IMG/VR virus record: IMGVR_UViG_3300033153_003873
Location: 1-32,817 of that record
Strand: one strand, 5' to 3'
Length of the DNA stretch: 32,817 nucleotides
DNA from: a virus
Part shown: piece after piece, positions 12,903 through 20,246 of the stretch
Position numbering within the stretch: the first letter of the stretch is position 1
Layout: the number at the start of each line of letters is the position of its first letter
The notes under the pieces: model-generated
What the model was told of the DNA's origin: nothing
Seen by the model: the letters and a program-made list of their open reading frames with translations, nothing else
Databases searched by the model: none
Made by a program: the position numbers and the translations under genes

Positions 12903-12911
12903 GGATAAGAC

Positions 12912-14054
12912 ATGACAAATACGTTAACAGACTTAGTACCTAAGATACTAACAGAAGCAGCGATCATCTATCGCAATAACTCGATTACAGCTAACCTTGT
13001 GAACAGAGGCTTTGATGCAGAGTTCAGAAAAAAAGGTGATACGATCAACGTACCATCATATACAGCTCCAGCAGTTCAAACAGTAACAGGAGGTAGGGGC
13101 AACGAGAATACAGCTACAAATATCACAGCTACAAATGTGTCTATCACACTTGATTCATGGAAAGAAGTTAAAATTTACTTCACGGATCTTGACCTTAAAA
13201 AGATTGAAGATGGTAGACCATCGGAAGCACTCGAAAAAGCAGTTATCACACTTGCTGATTATGTGGATGCTTTTGTTCTTTCAGACATGGCTAAAAAAGG
13301 GTTCTCAACAGCAGGTACACAAGGTTCAGCGTTTAGTGATCCGGCAACTCTCGTGAATGCAAGAACTAAACTAGGTAACAAAAACGTACCTATGAGAAAC
13401 AGAACAGCAACTATTAACCCTACAGTAGCAGGCGCATTTATCAAAGATGCCAACCTATCTGAATCAGACAAGTTTGGCGGAAGTGAAGTATTAAGAGATG
13501 CAATCATCGGACGTCTTTATGGGTTTGATGTTGCAGAAACTAACAACCTTACAGACTTTGTAGGTGGTACCTTATCAGACGGTACAAGTAAAGATGCTCT
13601 AGTGGCAGCAACTTGTGCAGTAGGCGCCACAACAATCGGATTTGATGAGTCAACACTTACAGGTACGCTTGTAGAGGGTGACATCTTTACCAAAGCAGGA
13701 GATACGCAAGAGTATGTTGTTACGGCACTTGCAACAGCTTCAGCAAATGCTATCTCAGTATCATTTACACCAGCTAACCTTGTTGGAGCTTCGGATGGTG
13801 ATGCAGTTACGTTTATTGATGACTATACAGCAGCAGGTCTTGCGTTCCAGGAAGATGCTTATATCTTTGGTTCAGCACCAGTGCAAATTGACTTTGCAGG
13901 TGGAAACATCGTTGAGCAGTTTACAGACCCGGTAAGTGGAATCACATTCACATACGAGGTTGAGCGTGTGGGGAAATCTACAGAACACTCACTATCTATT
14001 CTTTATGGTGGTGAAGCACTCAAACGTGAAGGTATTGTAAGACTTCTGTCTTAA
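12912..14054 (+). CDS. Major capsid protein, P22 coat-like
   Basis: The 380-residue protein begins MTNTLTDLVPKILTEAA and shows the P22 gp5-type pattern: an N-terminal arm, FRKKGDTINVPSY strand, the spine helix around 100-135, and a beta-rich inserted domain at about 230-310 (LVEGDIFTKAGDTQEYVV). Position after the scaffold, length and lack of cysteines in the core all fit. Codon choice here is the most regular in the window, as expected for the most highly made protein. It forms the head shell with an HK97 fold. Confidence 0.92.
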   Translation: MTNTLTDLVPKILTEAAIIYRNNSITANLVNRGFDAEFRKKGDTINVPSYTAPAVQTVTGGRGNENTATNITATNVSITLDSWKEVKIYFTDLDLKKIEDGRPSEALEKAVITLADYVDAFVLSDMAKKGFSTAGTQGSAFSDPATLVNARTKLGNKNVPMRNRTATINPTVAGAFIKDANLSESDKFGGSEVLRDAIIGRLYGFDVAETNNLTDFVGGTLSDGTSKDALVAATCAVGATTIGFDESTLTGTLVEGDIFTKAGDTQEYVVTALATASANAISVSFTPANLVGASDGDAVTFIDDYTAAGLAFQEDAYIFGSAPVQIDFAGGNIVEQFTDPVSGITFTYEVERVGKSTEHSLSILYGGEALKREGIVRLLS

Positions 14055-14090
14055 CAGATAGGGCTTTCTCATAGAAAAAAAAGGAATAAT

Positions 14091-14318
14091 ATGCAAGTAG
14101 AAACAGTAAAAGTAGTGCACGAAGGCAAAAGAGGATTTAAAAATATCAATGAGTCTGACTTTAAAAAAGGCACACATGAAGTATATTCGGAGAAGCCAAA
14201 AAAGACCCCCAAAGAGGCATTGATTGATAAAGCACAAGCACTTGGAGTTGACAAAACAGGCATGGCATCGCGCCAATTAAAAGAAGCTATAAAAGAAGCT
14301 AAAGATGATAATAACTAA
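14091..14318 (+). CDS. Head protein with C-terminal SAP/HeH-like domain
   Basis: The 75-residue protein starts after AAGGAATAAT. Its C-terminal 30 residues (LIDKAQALGVDKTGMASRQLKEAI) resemble the HeH/SAP helix-extended-loop-helix seen in small phage proteins that follow the coat gene. The first half has a lysine-rich strand region. Its role in the connector or in DNA contact is not certain. It overlaps the next gene by 14 bases. Confidence 0.7.
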   Translation: MQVETVKVVHEGKRGFKNINESDFKKGTHEVYSEKPKKTPKEALIDKAQALGVDKTGMASRQLKEAIKEAKDDNN

Positions 14319-14895
14319 TGCAGACATAGCAGGGAGGTTAAAACTTCTTGCTGATGAACATTTAAAAGCTGACAGCGGTTCAACCACTACAGCGGTCAAT
14401 GCTTCAATTAAAGATGGATCTGACTACAAAAATAATTTCATCTGTTTTATTTCAGGTGACAATATTGGAGTAGATAGAGTTATCTCTTCATATACTGTAG
14501 CAACGGGAACATTTACATTTGATACTCTTGACGATGCGATCACAAACACTGATGAGTTTTGTGTAGTGTCAAAAGGGTTTCAAAGTGATGTATCACAAGC
14601 CACAAGTATAGTCGCTAATGATATACGAAACAGGGGATATGATATTGGCCTGTTCCTTAACTATCAGACACAGCTAAAAGAATTGTATATCTATAAAACT
14701 ATTGAGCTTATATGTCAAAGTCTAATGAAGGATGGGATTGAGAATGATGTTTACTTTGTGAACAGAAATTCATTTAATGCCCTTTATGAAACCGAGATAA
14801 ATACACTCATAGCAGATTATGATGCTAACGAAGACGGTGAAGTGTCAGAGAGTGAAGAAAACCTCAAAAGCAATTATGGAGTGTTAGAAAGATGA
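14305..14895 (+). CDS. Head-tail connector protein with a calcium-loop motif
   Basis: The 196-residue protein has the place and size of a head-tail adaptor. Helical runs at about 100-150 include YQTQLKELYIYKTIELICQSL. Near the C-terminus the run DANEDGEVSESE follows the EF-hand or dockerin calcium loop exactly (D1, N3, D5, G6, V8, E12). The start ATG 14305 lies inside the previous gene, and the stop overlaps the next ATG. Calcium could stabilise the joint. The adaptor call rests on position; the calcium site rests on the motif only. Confidence 0.65.
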   Translation: MIITNADIAGRLKLLADEHLKADSGSTTTAVNASIKDGSDYKNNFICFISGDNIGVDRVISSYTVATGTFTFDTLDDAITNTDEFCVVSKGFQSDVSQATSIVANDIRNRGYDIGLFLNYQTQLKELYIYKTIELICQSLMKDGIENDVYFVNRNSFNALYETEINTLIADYDANEDGEVSESEENLKSNYGVLER

Positions 14896-15197
14896 TTAAG
14901 TATATTAGGGAACAAGGCTATCAATATAATGATATGACACACAAGCAATTCTTTTTAGAGGGAATTGTTTACGAAAATAGTGCTACATCAACAATGGGTG
15001 GATGGAAACTTGACAGGCAGGAAACCTATGTGCTTTTTCTAAAAGATATTGATGCTGAAACATTTAAAGCTACGTTAGAAGCTATTATTGATTCAGCACT
15101 TAACGATGGAGTAGGTGTTTCTCTAGGCAACTCAATTACGGTTGAGAATGTAGAGAATGGTTACAATATCACAATGAGTTTCATTATACAAGGATAA
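14892..15197 (+). CDS. Tail terminator / tail completion protein
   Basis: The 101-residue protein is alpha-beta, with a MIKYIREQGYQYNDMTHKQF opening and a closing beta pair (ITVENVENGYNITMSFIIQG), the shape of tail terminators that form a ring at the end of the tail tube. It is placed between the connector and the tail tube gene, which fits. An endonuclease gene now separates it from the tail tube gene. Its final codons ATA CAA GGA are repeated in the tail tube start. Confidence 0.65.
   Translation: MIKYIREQGYQYNDMTHKQFFLEGIVYENSATSTMGGWKLDRQETYVLFLKDIDAETFKATLEAIIDSALNDGVGVSLGNSITVENVENGYNITMSFIIQG
15186..15196. repeat. Direct repeat flanking the homing endonuclease, left copy
   Basis: ATACAAGGATA here recurs at 16012-16022, on the far side of the endonuclease gene. 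In both places it encodes I-Q-G: at the end of the tail terminator and near the start of the tail tube. Confidence 0.6.
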
Positions 15198-15200
15198 GAC

Positions 15201-15995
15201 ATGGCAAAATGGACTATAGAAGCATTACACGCAGAAGCTAGTCAGTATACCCATGTTAAATTCTTTAGAAAGCATAGTAAAAGTGCATACAATAAAGCTT
15301 CATCACTTGGCATACTTAAAGAGGTGTGTAGCCATATGTTAAAACTCAGAAGAAATAAGTACACACTATTGGAGATTAGTAAGGAAGCACTAACCCACTC
15401 TAGGAGAAGTGATTTTGAGCATAATTCACAACAGATGTATGATTCTGCGTGTAGGCAAGGGCTGATAGATTCTATCTGCTCACATATGGGGAAGAAATAT
15501 CAAAGCATATGGAATAAAGATACCATAGCACGAGAAGCACTCCAATATACAACAAGAAAGGCTTTTGCAGTCGGCTCTAAGACTGCATATCAAGTGGCTT
15601 TAAAACTTGATATAGTCAATGGCGTATGTGAGCATATGGTGACAGGAGATATACCTTCTGACAATGATTGTCTGTATATTTGGAGGATTAAAGATACCAA
15701 TATATACAAAATAGGGATAACATCGCAGAAGTTAGGATATGAACGCATCAATCGTGTTTCAGGCTACCACAAAGTGGACGCAGAAATAGTTGCTTACACT
15801 AAAGTGCTAGACGCTTTTGCTATAGAAAGGGTACTACACAAAAAATACGACACCCCACAAGATTTAATAATTAGTGGTGATGGTTATTCTGAGTTTAGAA
15901 CCTTGACAGATGATGAGTTGTCCAATGTTTTGGATTTTCTCAAGAAAAACATGGCTGAGGGTATTTTAAACTATCCATATCGCCTAAATACATAA
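15201..15995 (+). CDS. GIY-YIG-like (T5orf172) homing endonuclease
   Basis: The 264-residue protein has three N-terminal repeats of about 45 residues, each ending in C-x-HM (VCSHM, ICSHM, VCEHM), a DNA-reading module common in phage homing enzymes. From residue 160 comes a T5orf172/MUG113-type domain of the GIY-YIG clan: CLYIWRIKDTNIYKIGIT, an Arg (RINRVSG), and later IERVLHKKY with the likely catalytic Glu. It separates the tail terminator from the tail tube gene and begins ATGGC where the tail tube gene would be expected to start. The gene is probably mobile. Confidence 0.82.
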   Translation: MAKWTIEALHAEASQYTHVKFFRKHSKSAYNKASSLGILKEVCSHMLKLRRNKYTLLEISKEALTHSRRSDFEHNSQQMYDSACRQGLIDSICSHMGKKYQSIWNKDTIAREALQYTTRKAFAVGSKTAYQVALKLDIVNGVCEHMVTGDIPSDNDCLYIWRIKDTNIYKIGITSQKLGYERINRVSGYHKVDAEIVAYTKVLDAFAIERVLHKKYDTPQDLIISGDGYSEFRTLTDDELSNVLDFLKKNMAEGILNYPYRLNT

Positions 15996-16005
15996 AGGAT
16001 TTATT

Positions 16006-16416
16006 ATCGCCATACAAGGATATAACGGTTCGGTGACAGCGGGTGCGTCTGAAGTTGCAACAGCATCTATTTGGACACTTGATATGACAGCAGATACAAC
16101 AGATGTGACAACCTTTGCAGATGCAGGGTGGAAGTCTAGTTGTGGAGGGTTAAAGTCATGGAGTGGAAACATTACTTGTACTTTTTCGGGTGGGGATGAC
16201 ACAGGGGAAGCAGCGTTAATTGCTTCCTTTACTGCAGGTTCTACAGTTGCACTGGTTTTAGAAACAGGAGCAACAGGAACAGGAACAGCAGAAAAGTTCT
16301 CTGGAAACGCAGTAGTAACAGGTTTTCCAATTACTAACGATGTGAACGGATGCCTCGTGGTTACGTTCGCGTATGAAGGTCAAGGTGCTTTAACTATAGC
16401 GGCAATAGCAGCGTGA
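16006..16416 (+). CDS. Major tail (tube) protein with non-standard start
   Basis: The frame reads back from the clear tail tube sequence (SWSGNITCTFSGG, FSGNAVVTGFPITND, VTFAYEGQGAL) to AIQGYNGSVTAG with no ATG, GTG or TTG at the expected place. AAAGGA at 15994-15999 lies six bases before ATC 16006, the same spacing as before normal starts here, so ATC (or ATT at 16003) may be used. GTG 16033 is a later alternative that would remove the conserved N-terminus and has only a distant site. The 136-residue product is beta-rich, as in tubes of TP901/lambda V type, and stacks in rings on the tape measure. Confidence 0.82.
   Translation: MAIQGYNGSVTAGASEVATASIWTLDMTADTTDVTTFADAGWKSSCGGLKSWSGNITCTFSGGDDTGEAALIASFTAGSTVALVLETGATGTGTAEKFSGNAVVTGFPITNDVNGCLVVTFAYEGQGALTIAAIAA
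16012..16022. repeat. Direct repeat flanking the homing endonuclease, right copy
   Basis: This second copy of ATACAAGGATA lies in codons 3-6 of the tail tube gene. The 826-bp distance from the left copy spans exactly the endonuclease gene and its flanks. Confidence 0.6.
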
Positions 16417-16422
16417 TTTTAT

Positions 16423-16444
16423 GGTGTATCTTACGAGGTACACC
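16423..16444 (+). terminator. Hairpin after the tail tube gene
   Basis: GGTGTATC pairs with GGTACACC (one G-U) around a six-base loop, seven bases after the tail tube stop. No U-tract follows, so it is more likely an mRNA end-stabilising or partial-attenuation element than a full terminator. Such elements help make more tube protein than downstream proteins. Confidence 0.45.
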
Positions 16445-16467
16445 GATAAACTCATAAAAGGCTATTA

Positions 16468-16860
16468 ATGGAAAACAAACTACTAGCAGAAATTGCAAAA
16501 GCACAAGACTCACTACAAACAATAGAATTTACTTTTATGGATAAAAAGCATAAGTGGCATTATAGATACTTAACTCTACTTGAGAAAGTAAGAATAACTC
16601 AAATGTGCATCAAGCCAAATATTACTATAAATTCAGACGGAACAACCACAACAGCGATGGAAGAACAAACTCACCTTATTCCTATACATACGATTATTGA
16701 AAAGGCTTTAGATGATGAAGGCAAACAACTATTCAATCATGCAAAAGATTTTAATACCATCTCAAAGCTTCCAGCAGGGCTAGCGTCATATATAGCTTAC
16801 GAGTTTTCTTTGGACATTTTTGGTACAATGAAGCCAAAGGATGACAATGGCAAACAATGA
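16468..16860 (+). CDS. Tail assembly chaperone
   Basis: The 130-residue protein lies just before the tape measure, the fixed place of tail chaperones. It has a strand-rich start (IEFTFMDKKHKWHYRYLTLLEKVRI) and a helical rest with DDEGKQLFNH and LPAGLASYIAYEF, similar to gpG-like chaperones that coat the tape measure until the tube covers it. A clear slippery site for a G/GT-type frameshift is not seen. Its end overlaps the tape measure start by 14 bases. Confidence 0.72.
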   Translation: MENKLLAEIAKAQDSLQTIEFTFMDKKHKWHYRYLTLLEKVRITQMCIKPNITINSDGTTTTAMEEQTHLIPIHTIIEKALDDEGKQLFNHAKDFNTISKLPAGLASYIAYEFSLDIFGTMKPKDDNGKQ

Positions 16861-18529
16861 TATAGAATTTGACATACTGGTCAATAGTAAGCCAGCAGAA
16901 AAGTCGATCAAGGAAGTCGAAAACGCCCAAAACGACCTTGATAAAACAGTTAAATCAACATCAAACAGCATAAAAGCCAACTGGACTGCTATTGGTGCAG
17001 TAGCGGCGGGAATTGTTACCTCTATGGCTTTATTGGCTAAAGGATCGTTGGATGTTGAGAGAGCCATGTTTGGGCTGAATAATGAACAGAGATTATATGT
17101 GGAGATGGCTTCACAAAGATATGCTGTAGATCAAGAGATAGTCGCAGGGTATGTTCAAACTGGAAAAGCCGCCAGAATGACACAAGAAGAAACAGCTAAA
17201 ATGATAGATACTGCGATAGCATTAGGTCGGGCATATCCAAACGAAAGCACAGAAACATTTATAGACAACCTAAGAGAATTTAATGCAACAGGCAAAGAAG
17301 CAGGGTTCATAACAGACGTACTCGAAACACACTTTAAAACAACGGACTTGGCAGCATTTTCGGTGGCTCAAAAAATGGCTGCATTGGATCAAGTAACAAA
17401 AGGGGTTAACGCTGAGTTTGACAAAACAAAAGCCGCACAATTTGACAAAACACTAAACACAGTAGAAATAGCAACAAACAATCTCGGAACTGCAATAGGA
17501 AACTTAATAAGCAAGTCTGGTATAGCAGAATGGTTCAGCAGTGCAGCCACTAAAGCAAACGAGTTCACTCAATCAATTCTTAGAAGCACAAAAGCCCTTG
17601 CAGAAATGAATGTAATGGAGAGAAACAAGGAGCGGTTATCTGCACTTACTAAGATAAAAGAAGCAGAAGAAGGCATTGAGAGAGCCAAAACAAACTGGAT
17701 AGCAACAAGTACAGTTGGGGAAAAGGCTGCAATTCGATTAGCAAACCAAAGACTATTGATACTTGACAGGCTTGATGAAGCAGAAAAAAAACAATTAGCA
17801 GATGTAAAGATCGCAGCAGAAGAGAGAGCCAAGATAATACAAGCCGAAACTGCATCAATAGAAAAGAAAGCAGAAGTAGCAGTATCATCAAACAAGACAG
17901 CACAAGCCATTATACTAGAGGACAATAAAGAAGCCCTCAAAGAAAATACTGCGATAAACGATGAGTATCAAAGACTATATGACAGCTCAATAGACAGACT
18001 TACTGATTCGTTTGTAGATTTTGCGATGACAGGTAAGTCAAGCTTTAAAGATATGGCTAATTCCATGATAGCCGATCTTTTAAGAATAGAAGTTAAAGCT
18101 ATGCTATTGCAAGCCATGACAGGGATATTTGGAGGTGGGTTAACTTCCTCTTTGAATACATCAATCGGGCTATTCCATACAGGTACACCAGAAGTTAAAC
18201 ACACCGGGGGAAACATAGGTCAGCTTCCTTCTTATCACTCAGGGCTTAGAGGAGATGAGCGTGTGGCAAAAGTACAAGTAGGGGAAGCAATTATCAACAG
18301 AAGTGGAGCAGCCAATAATCAAGAGGCTATAAGACAAATGAACGCCGGGAATAATGTTAGAGGTGGGGATAATATAACAACAGCTGAAATAAAGTTTGAA
18401 GTTATGGCTATAGATTCAGCCTCTTTTGACAGGTATTTGGTGAACAACAGAAAGACTATCGAGAGTATAATCAGCAACTCTATTTCAAGTAATGGTAGTG
18501 TTAGAAAAACTATTAGGCAGACTATCTAA
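16847..18529 (+). CDS. Tape measure protein
   Basis: I choose ATG 16847, six bases after AAAGG; ATG 16841 directly touches that site. The 560-residue protein has an N-terminal amphipathic start, a hydrophobic patch (AIGAVAAGIVTSMALLA, residues 47-63), long coiled-coil-prone helices (about 230-380) and a C-terminal lambda gpH-like part (SSFKDMANSMIADLLRIEVKAMLLQA). It sets tail length and is ejected with the DNA. At the usual 0.15 nm per residue it predicts a tail near 84 nm, which is short for a siphovirus. Confidence 0.9.
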   Translation: MANNDIEFDILVNSKPAEKSIKEVENAQNDLDKTVKSTSNSIKANWTAIGAVAAGIVTSMALLAKGSLDVERAMFGLNNEQRLYVEMASQRYAVDQEIVAGYVQTGKAARMTQEETAKMIDTAIALGRAYPNESTETFIDNLREFNATGKEAGFITDVLETHFKTTDLAAFSVAQKMAALDQVTKGVNAEFDKTKAAQFDKTLNTVEIATNNLGTAIGNLISKSGIAEWFSSAATKANEFTQSILRSTKALAEMNVMERNKERLSALTKIKEAEEGIERAKTNWIATSTVGEKAAIRLANQRLLILDRLDEAEKKQLADVKIAAEERAKIIQAETASIEKKAEVAVSSNKTAQAIILEDNKEALKENTAINDEYQRLYDSSIDRLTDSFVDFAMTGKSSFKDMANSMIADLLRIEVKAMLLQAMTGIFGGGLTSSLNTSIGLFHTGTPEVKHTGGNIGQLPSYHSGLRGDERVAKVQVGEAIINRSGAANNQEAIRQMNAGNNVRGGDNITTAEIKFEVMAIDSASFDRYLVNNRKTIESIISNSISSNGSVRKTIRQTI

Positions 18530-19315
18530 ATGAATAACTTAACAACAATACTGCTCACCAAAAATTCAAGATATGATGTTGATGAAGTAGGGAAACAGGG
18601 TAATTCTGTAACTTTTGATTCATCAATAGAGCAGAAAATAACAAAATATTCTATTCCTTCATCTAAGATGGTTATATCGTATAGAGGGTTGTCAGATACA
18701 GAATATCAAGCACTAAGAACAGCCTTTGAGTCTAATTATGCAAATACGTTTTTAATGGATATGGATAATTTTATAGACATAAGAAAAGAGACAATGACTA
18801 TCAATGCTACAGCGTGGGGGTTTAGTGACTTTCAATTTAATAAATATCCCAACAGCTGTATAAACGGGGAAATAACACTTATCACTTCTCTATTTTTTAA
18901 CTTCACGGCATATCAAGACCTATTTACAGAAACAAGTACCAATTCAATAGATACATCGGTAGATACTTCTTTTAAAACATTACTTGAAACATCAAGCCCG
19001 CGCTCTGTCACATACAGTTATCAGAACAATAGCCTTTTAAGCAACATAGGACGCTCACAGAGGCTATCAAAAGACAAAGGTGGGTTAAGACGTGTATATA
19101 CTCTACAGTGGCTCTTAGAGGAAACAGAGTTCTTGGCACTTTTGAAATATTTTAGGAAACATGCTGGGATAATGGGTGAGTTTGGTATGACGGACTTTAA
19201 TATAAATGATTCAACTATAATCAATAGTCGCTTTATGGATGAAGATATACAATATGTCAAAAGATTAGATGGTCTATATGAAACAGAATTGCAGATAGTG
19301 GAGATTAAAGCATGA
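18530..19315 (+). CDS. Tail-tip protein (distal tail, lambda gpM-like position)
   Basis: The 261-residue protein starts one base after the tape measure stop and overlaps the next gene by four. It contains a repeated beta-sandwich pattern with two similar halves (YSIPSSKMVISYRGLSDTEY near 43-62, and RRVYTLQWLLEETEFLALL near 184-202), as in proteins that form the ring below the tube. It is a tail-tip component by position. The exact family is not certain. Confidence 0.7.
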   Translation: MNNLTTILLTKNSRYDVDEVGKQGNSVTFDSSIEQKITKYSIPSSKMVISYRGLSDTEYQALRTAFESNYANTFLMDMDNFIDIRKETMTINATAWGFSDFQFNKYPNSCINGEITLITSLFFNFTAYQDLFTETSTNSIDTSVDTSFKTLLETSSPRSVTYSYQNNSLLSNIGRSQRLSKDKGGLRRVYTLQWLLEETEFLALLKYFRKHAGIMGEFGMTDFNINDSTIINSRFMDEDIQYVKRLDGLYETELQIVEIKA

Positions 19316-19917
19316 AAACCATAACAACAAACGCAAGAGGAGAAAACAGTTTGTCAATAGCACATCTGTTTGAATTTACGCTGAATGATCTTGACGGTAC
19401 ACTACATGAAATATTGTATCTTACTGACCATGATATTTTTATAAACTATGATGGTCATGATTATACTCCTCTGTCAATAACTTTTGACAGGCTTACTGAA
19501 GATATAAGCATGCAAACCAATAGCGTAACCGTAACTCTTGATAATATAAACGCCGCACTTTCGGATGCTGCACTAGAATACGAGTGGAGGAAAAATTCTG
19601 CTGTAATTAAAAGAATAATGTTTGTTCCGGATGCTGAAATAATAGACAGCTATACTTATGATTTTGGGTTCGGGAATAATTTATCAACCTACCCACAGCT
19701 AATAATAGGGGACATTACGCTAAAAGATGTATATATTTTGTTTAGTGGTCATATAGGTTCATTTAGTGCAACTCAACAGGCATTAACCGGAACAATCTCA
19801 ACTAAATTTATACATTGGCAGAACCCTTTTCCATCAAGAACATACGATCAAAAAGAGTTTCAAGAAATAATAAACACTATATCAAATAGCGTATATTGGG
19901 GGAGAGTAGCACCATGA
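19312..19917 (+). CDS. Tail-tip hub protein (lambda gpL-like / DUF2163-like)
   Basis: The 201-residue protein has the run SLSIAHLFEFTLNDL, then YLTDHDIFINYDGHDYTPLSI and a strand ending VTVTLDN, which is typical of gpL- and DUF1833/2163-type hub proteins. These link the distal tail ring to the central fibre. No cysteine cluster of the lambda gpL C-terminus is present, so it may lack that iron-sulfur site. Its stop overlaps the next ATG. Confidence 0.7.
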   Translation: MKTITTNARGENSLSIAHLFEFTLNDLDGTLHEILYLTDHDIFINYDGHDYTPLSITFDRLTEDISMQTNSVTVTLDNINAALSDAALEYEWRKNSAVIKRIMFVPDAEIIDSYTYDFGFGNNLSTYPQLIIGDITLKDVYILFSGHIGSFSATQQALTGTISTKFIHWQNPFPSRTYDQKEFQEIINTISNSVYWGRVAP

Positions 19918-20246
19918 TAAACTGTTTCACTTTTACATATAAAACACTAATAAGAAAGGGATATAAATTTCCGCCAGAGTTTGAAGGGTATGAACTAAAT
20001 AACCTAAAGCCTGTTATTGCTAACTATCAAGAGTTGCTGGATAATAAGTTACATTATGCATATTTTGAAAGTTTTTGTTATAAGGTAAAAACAGCACAAG
20101 AGGATGATATTATATTACATAAAGACGGTGTAGGAATTGCAGTTAATAAAATAATGTTTGTATCTATACTTGAAAATCCTAGACGTAAAATATTAAGACC
20201 CATCACTAATAAGCATACAATAATGAGAATAGGGGAGGAGATATAA
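19914..20246 (+). CDS. Tail-tip accessory protein (lambda gpK position)
   Basis: The start is ATG 19914, overlapping the previous stop, after GGGGGAG. An upstream TTG in the same frame is ignored. The 110-residue protein occupies the place of gpK-like NlpC/P60 or DUF6950 proteins but has no clear Cys-His catalytic pair: the pattern DGVGIAVNKIMFVSILENPRRKI resembles the strand region of DUF6950. It is probably structural. The stop overlaps the next ATG. Confidence 0.6.
   Translation: MINCFTFTYKTLIRKGYKFPPEFEGYELNNLKPVIANYQELLDNKLHYAYFESFCYKVKTAQEDDIILHKDGVGIAVNKIMFVSILENPRRKILRPITNKHTIMRIGEEI

Noticed and set aside
16860-16900. G/GT-type frameshift between tail chaperone and tape measure region
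   Set aside because: I could not find a convincing slippery heptamer with an extended second frame.
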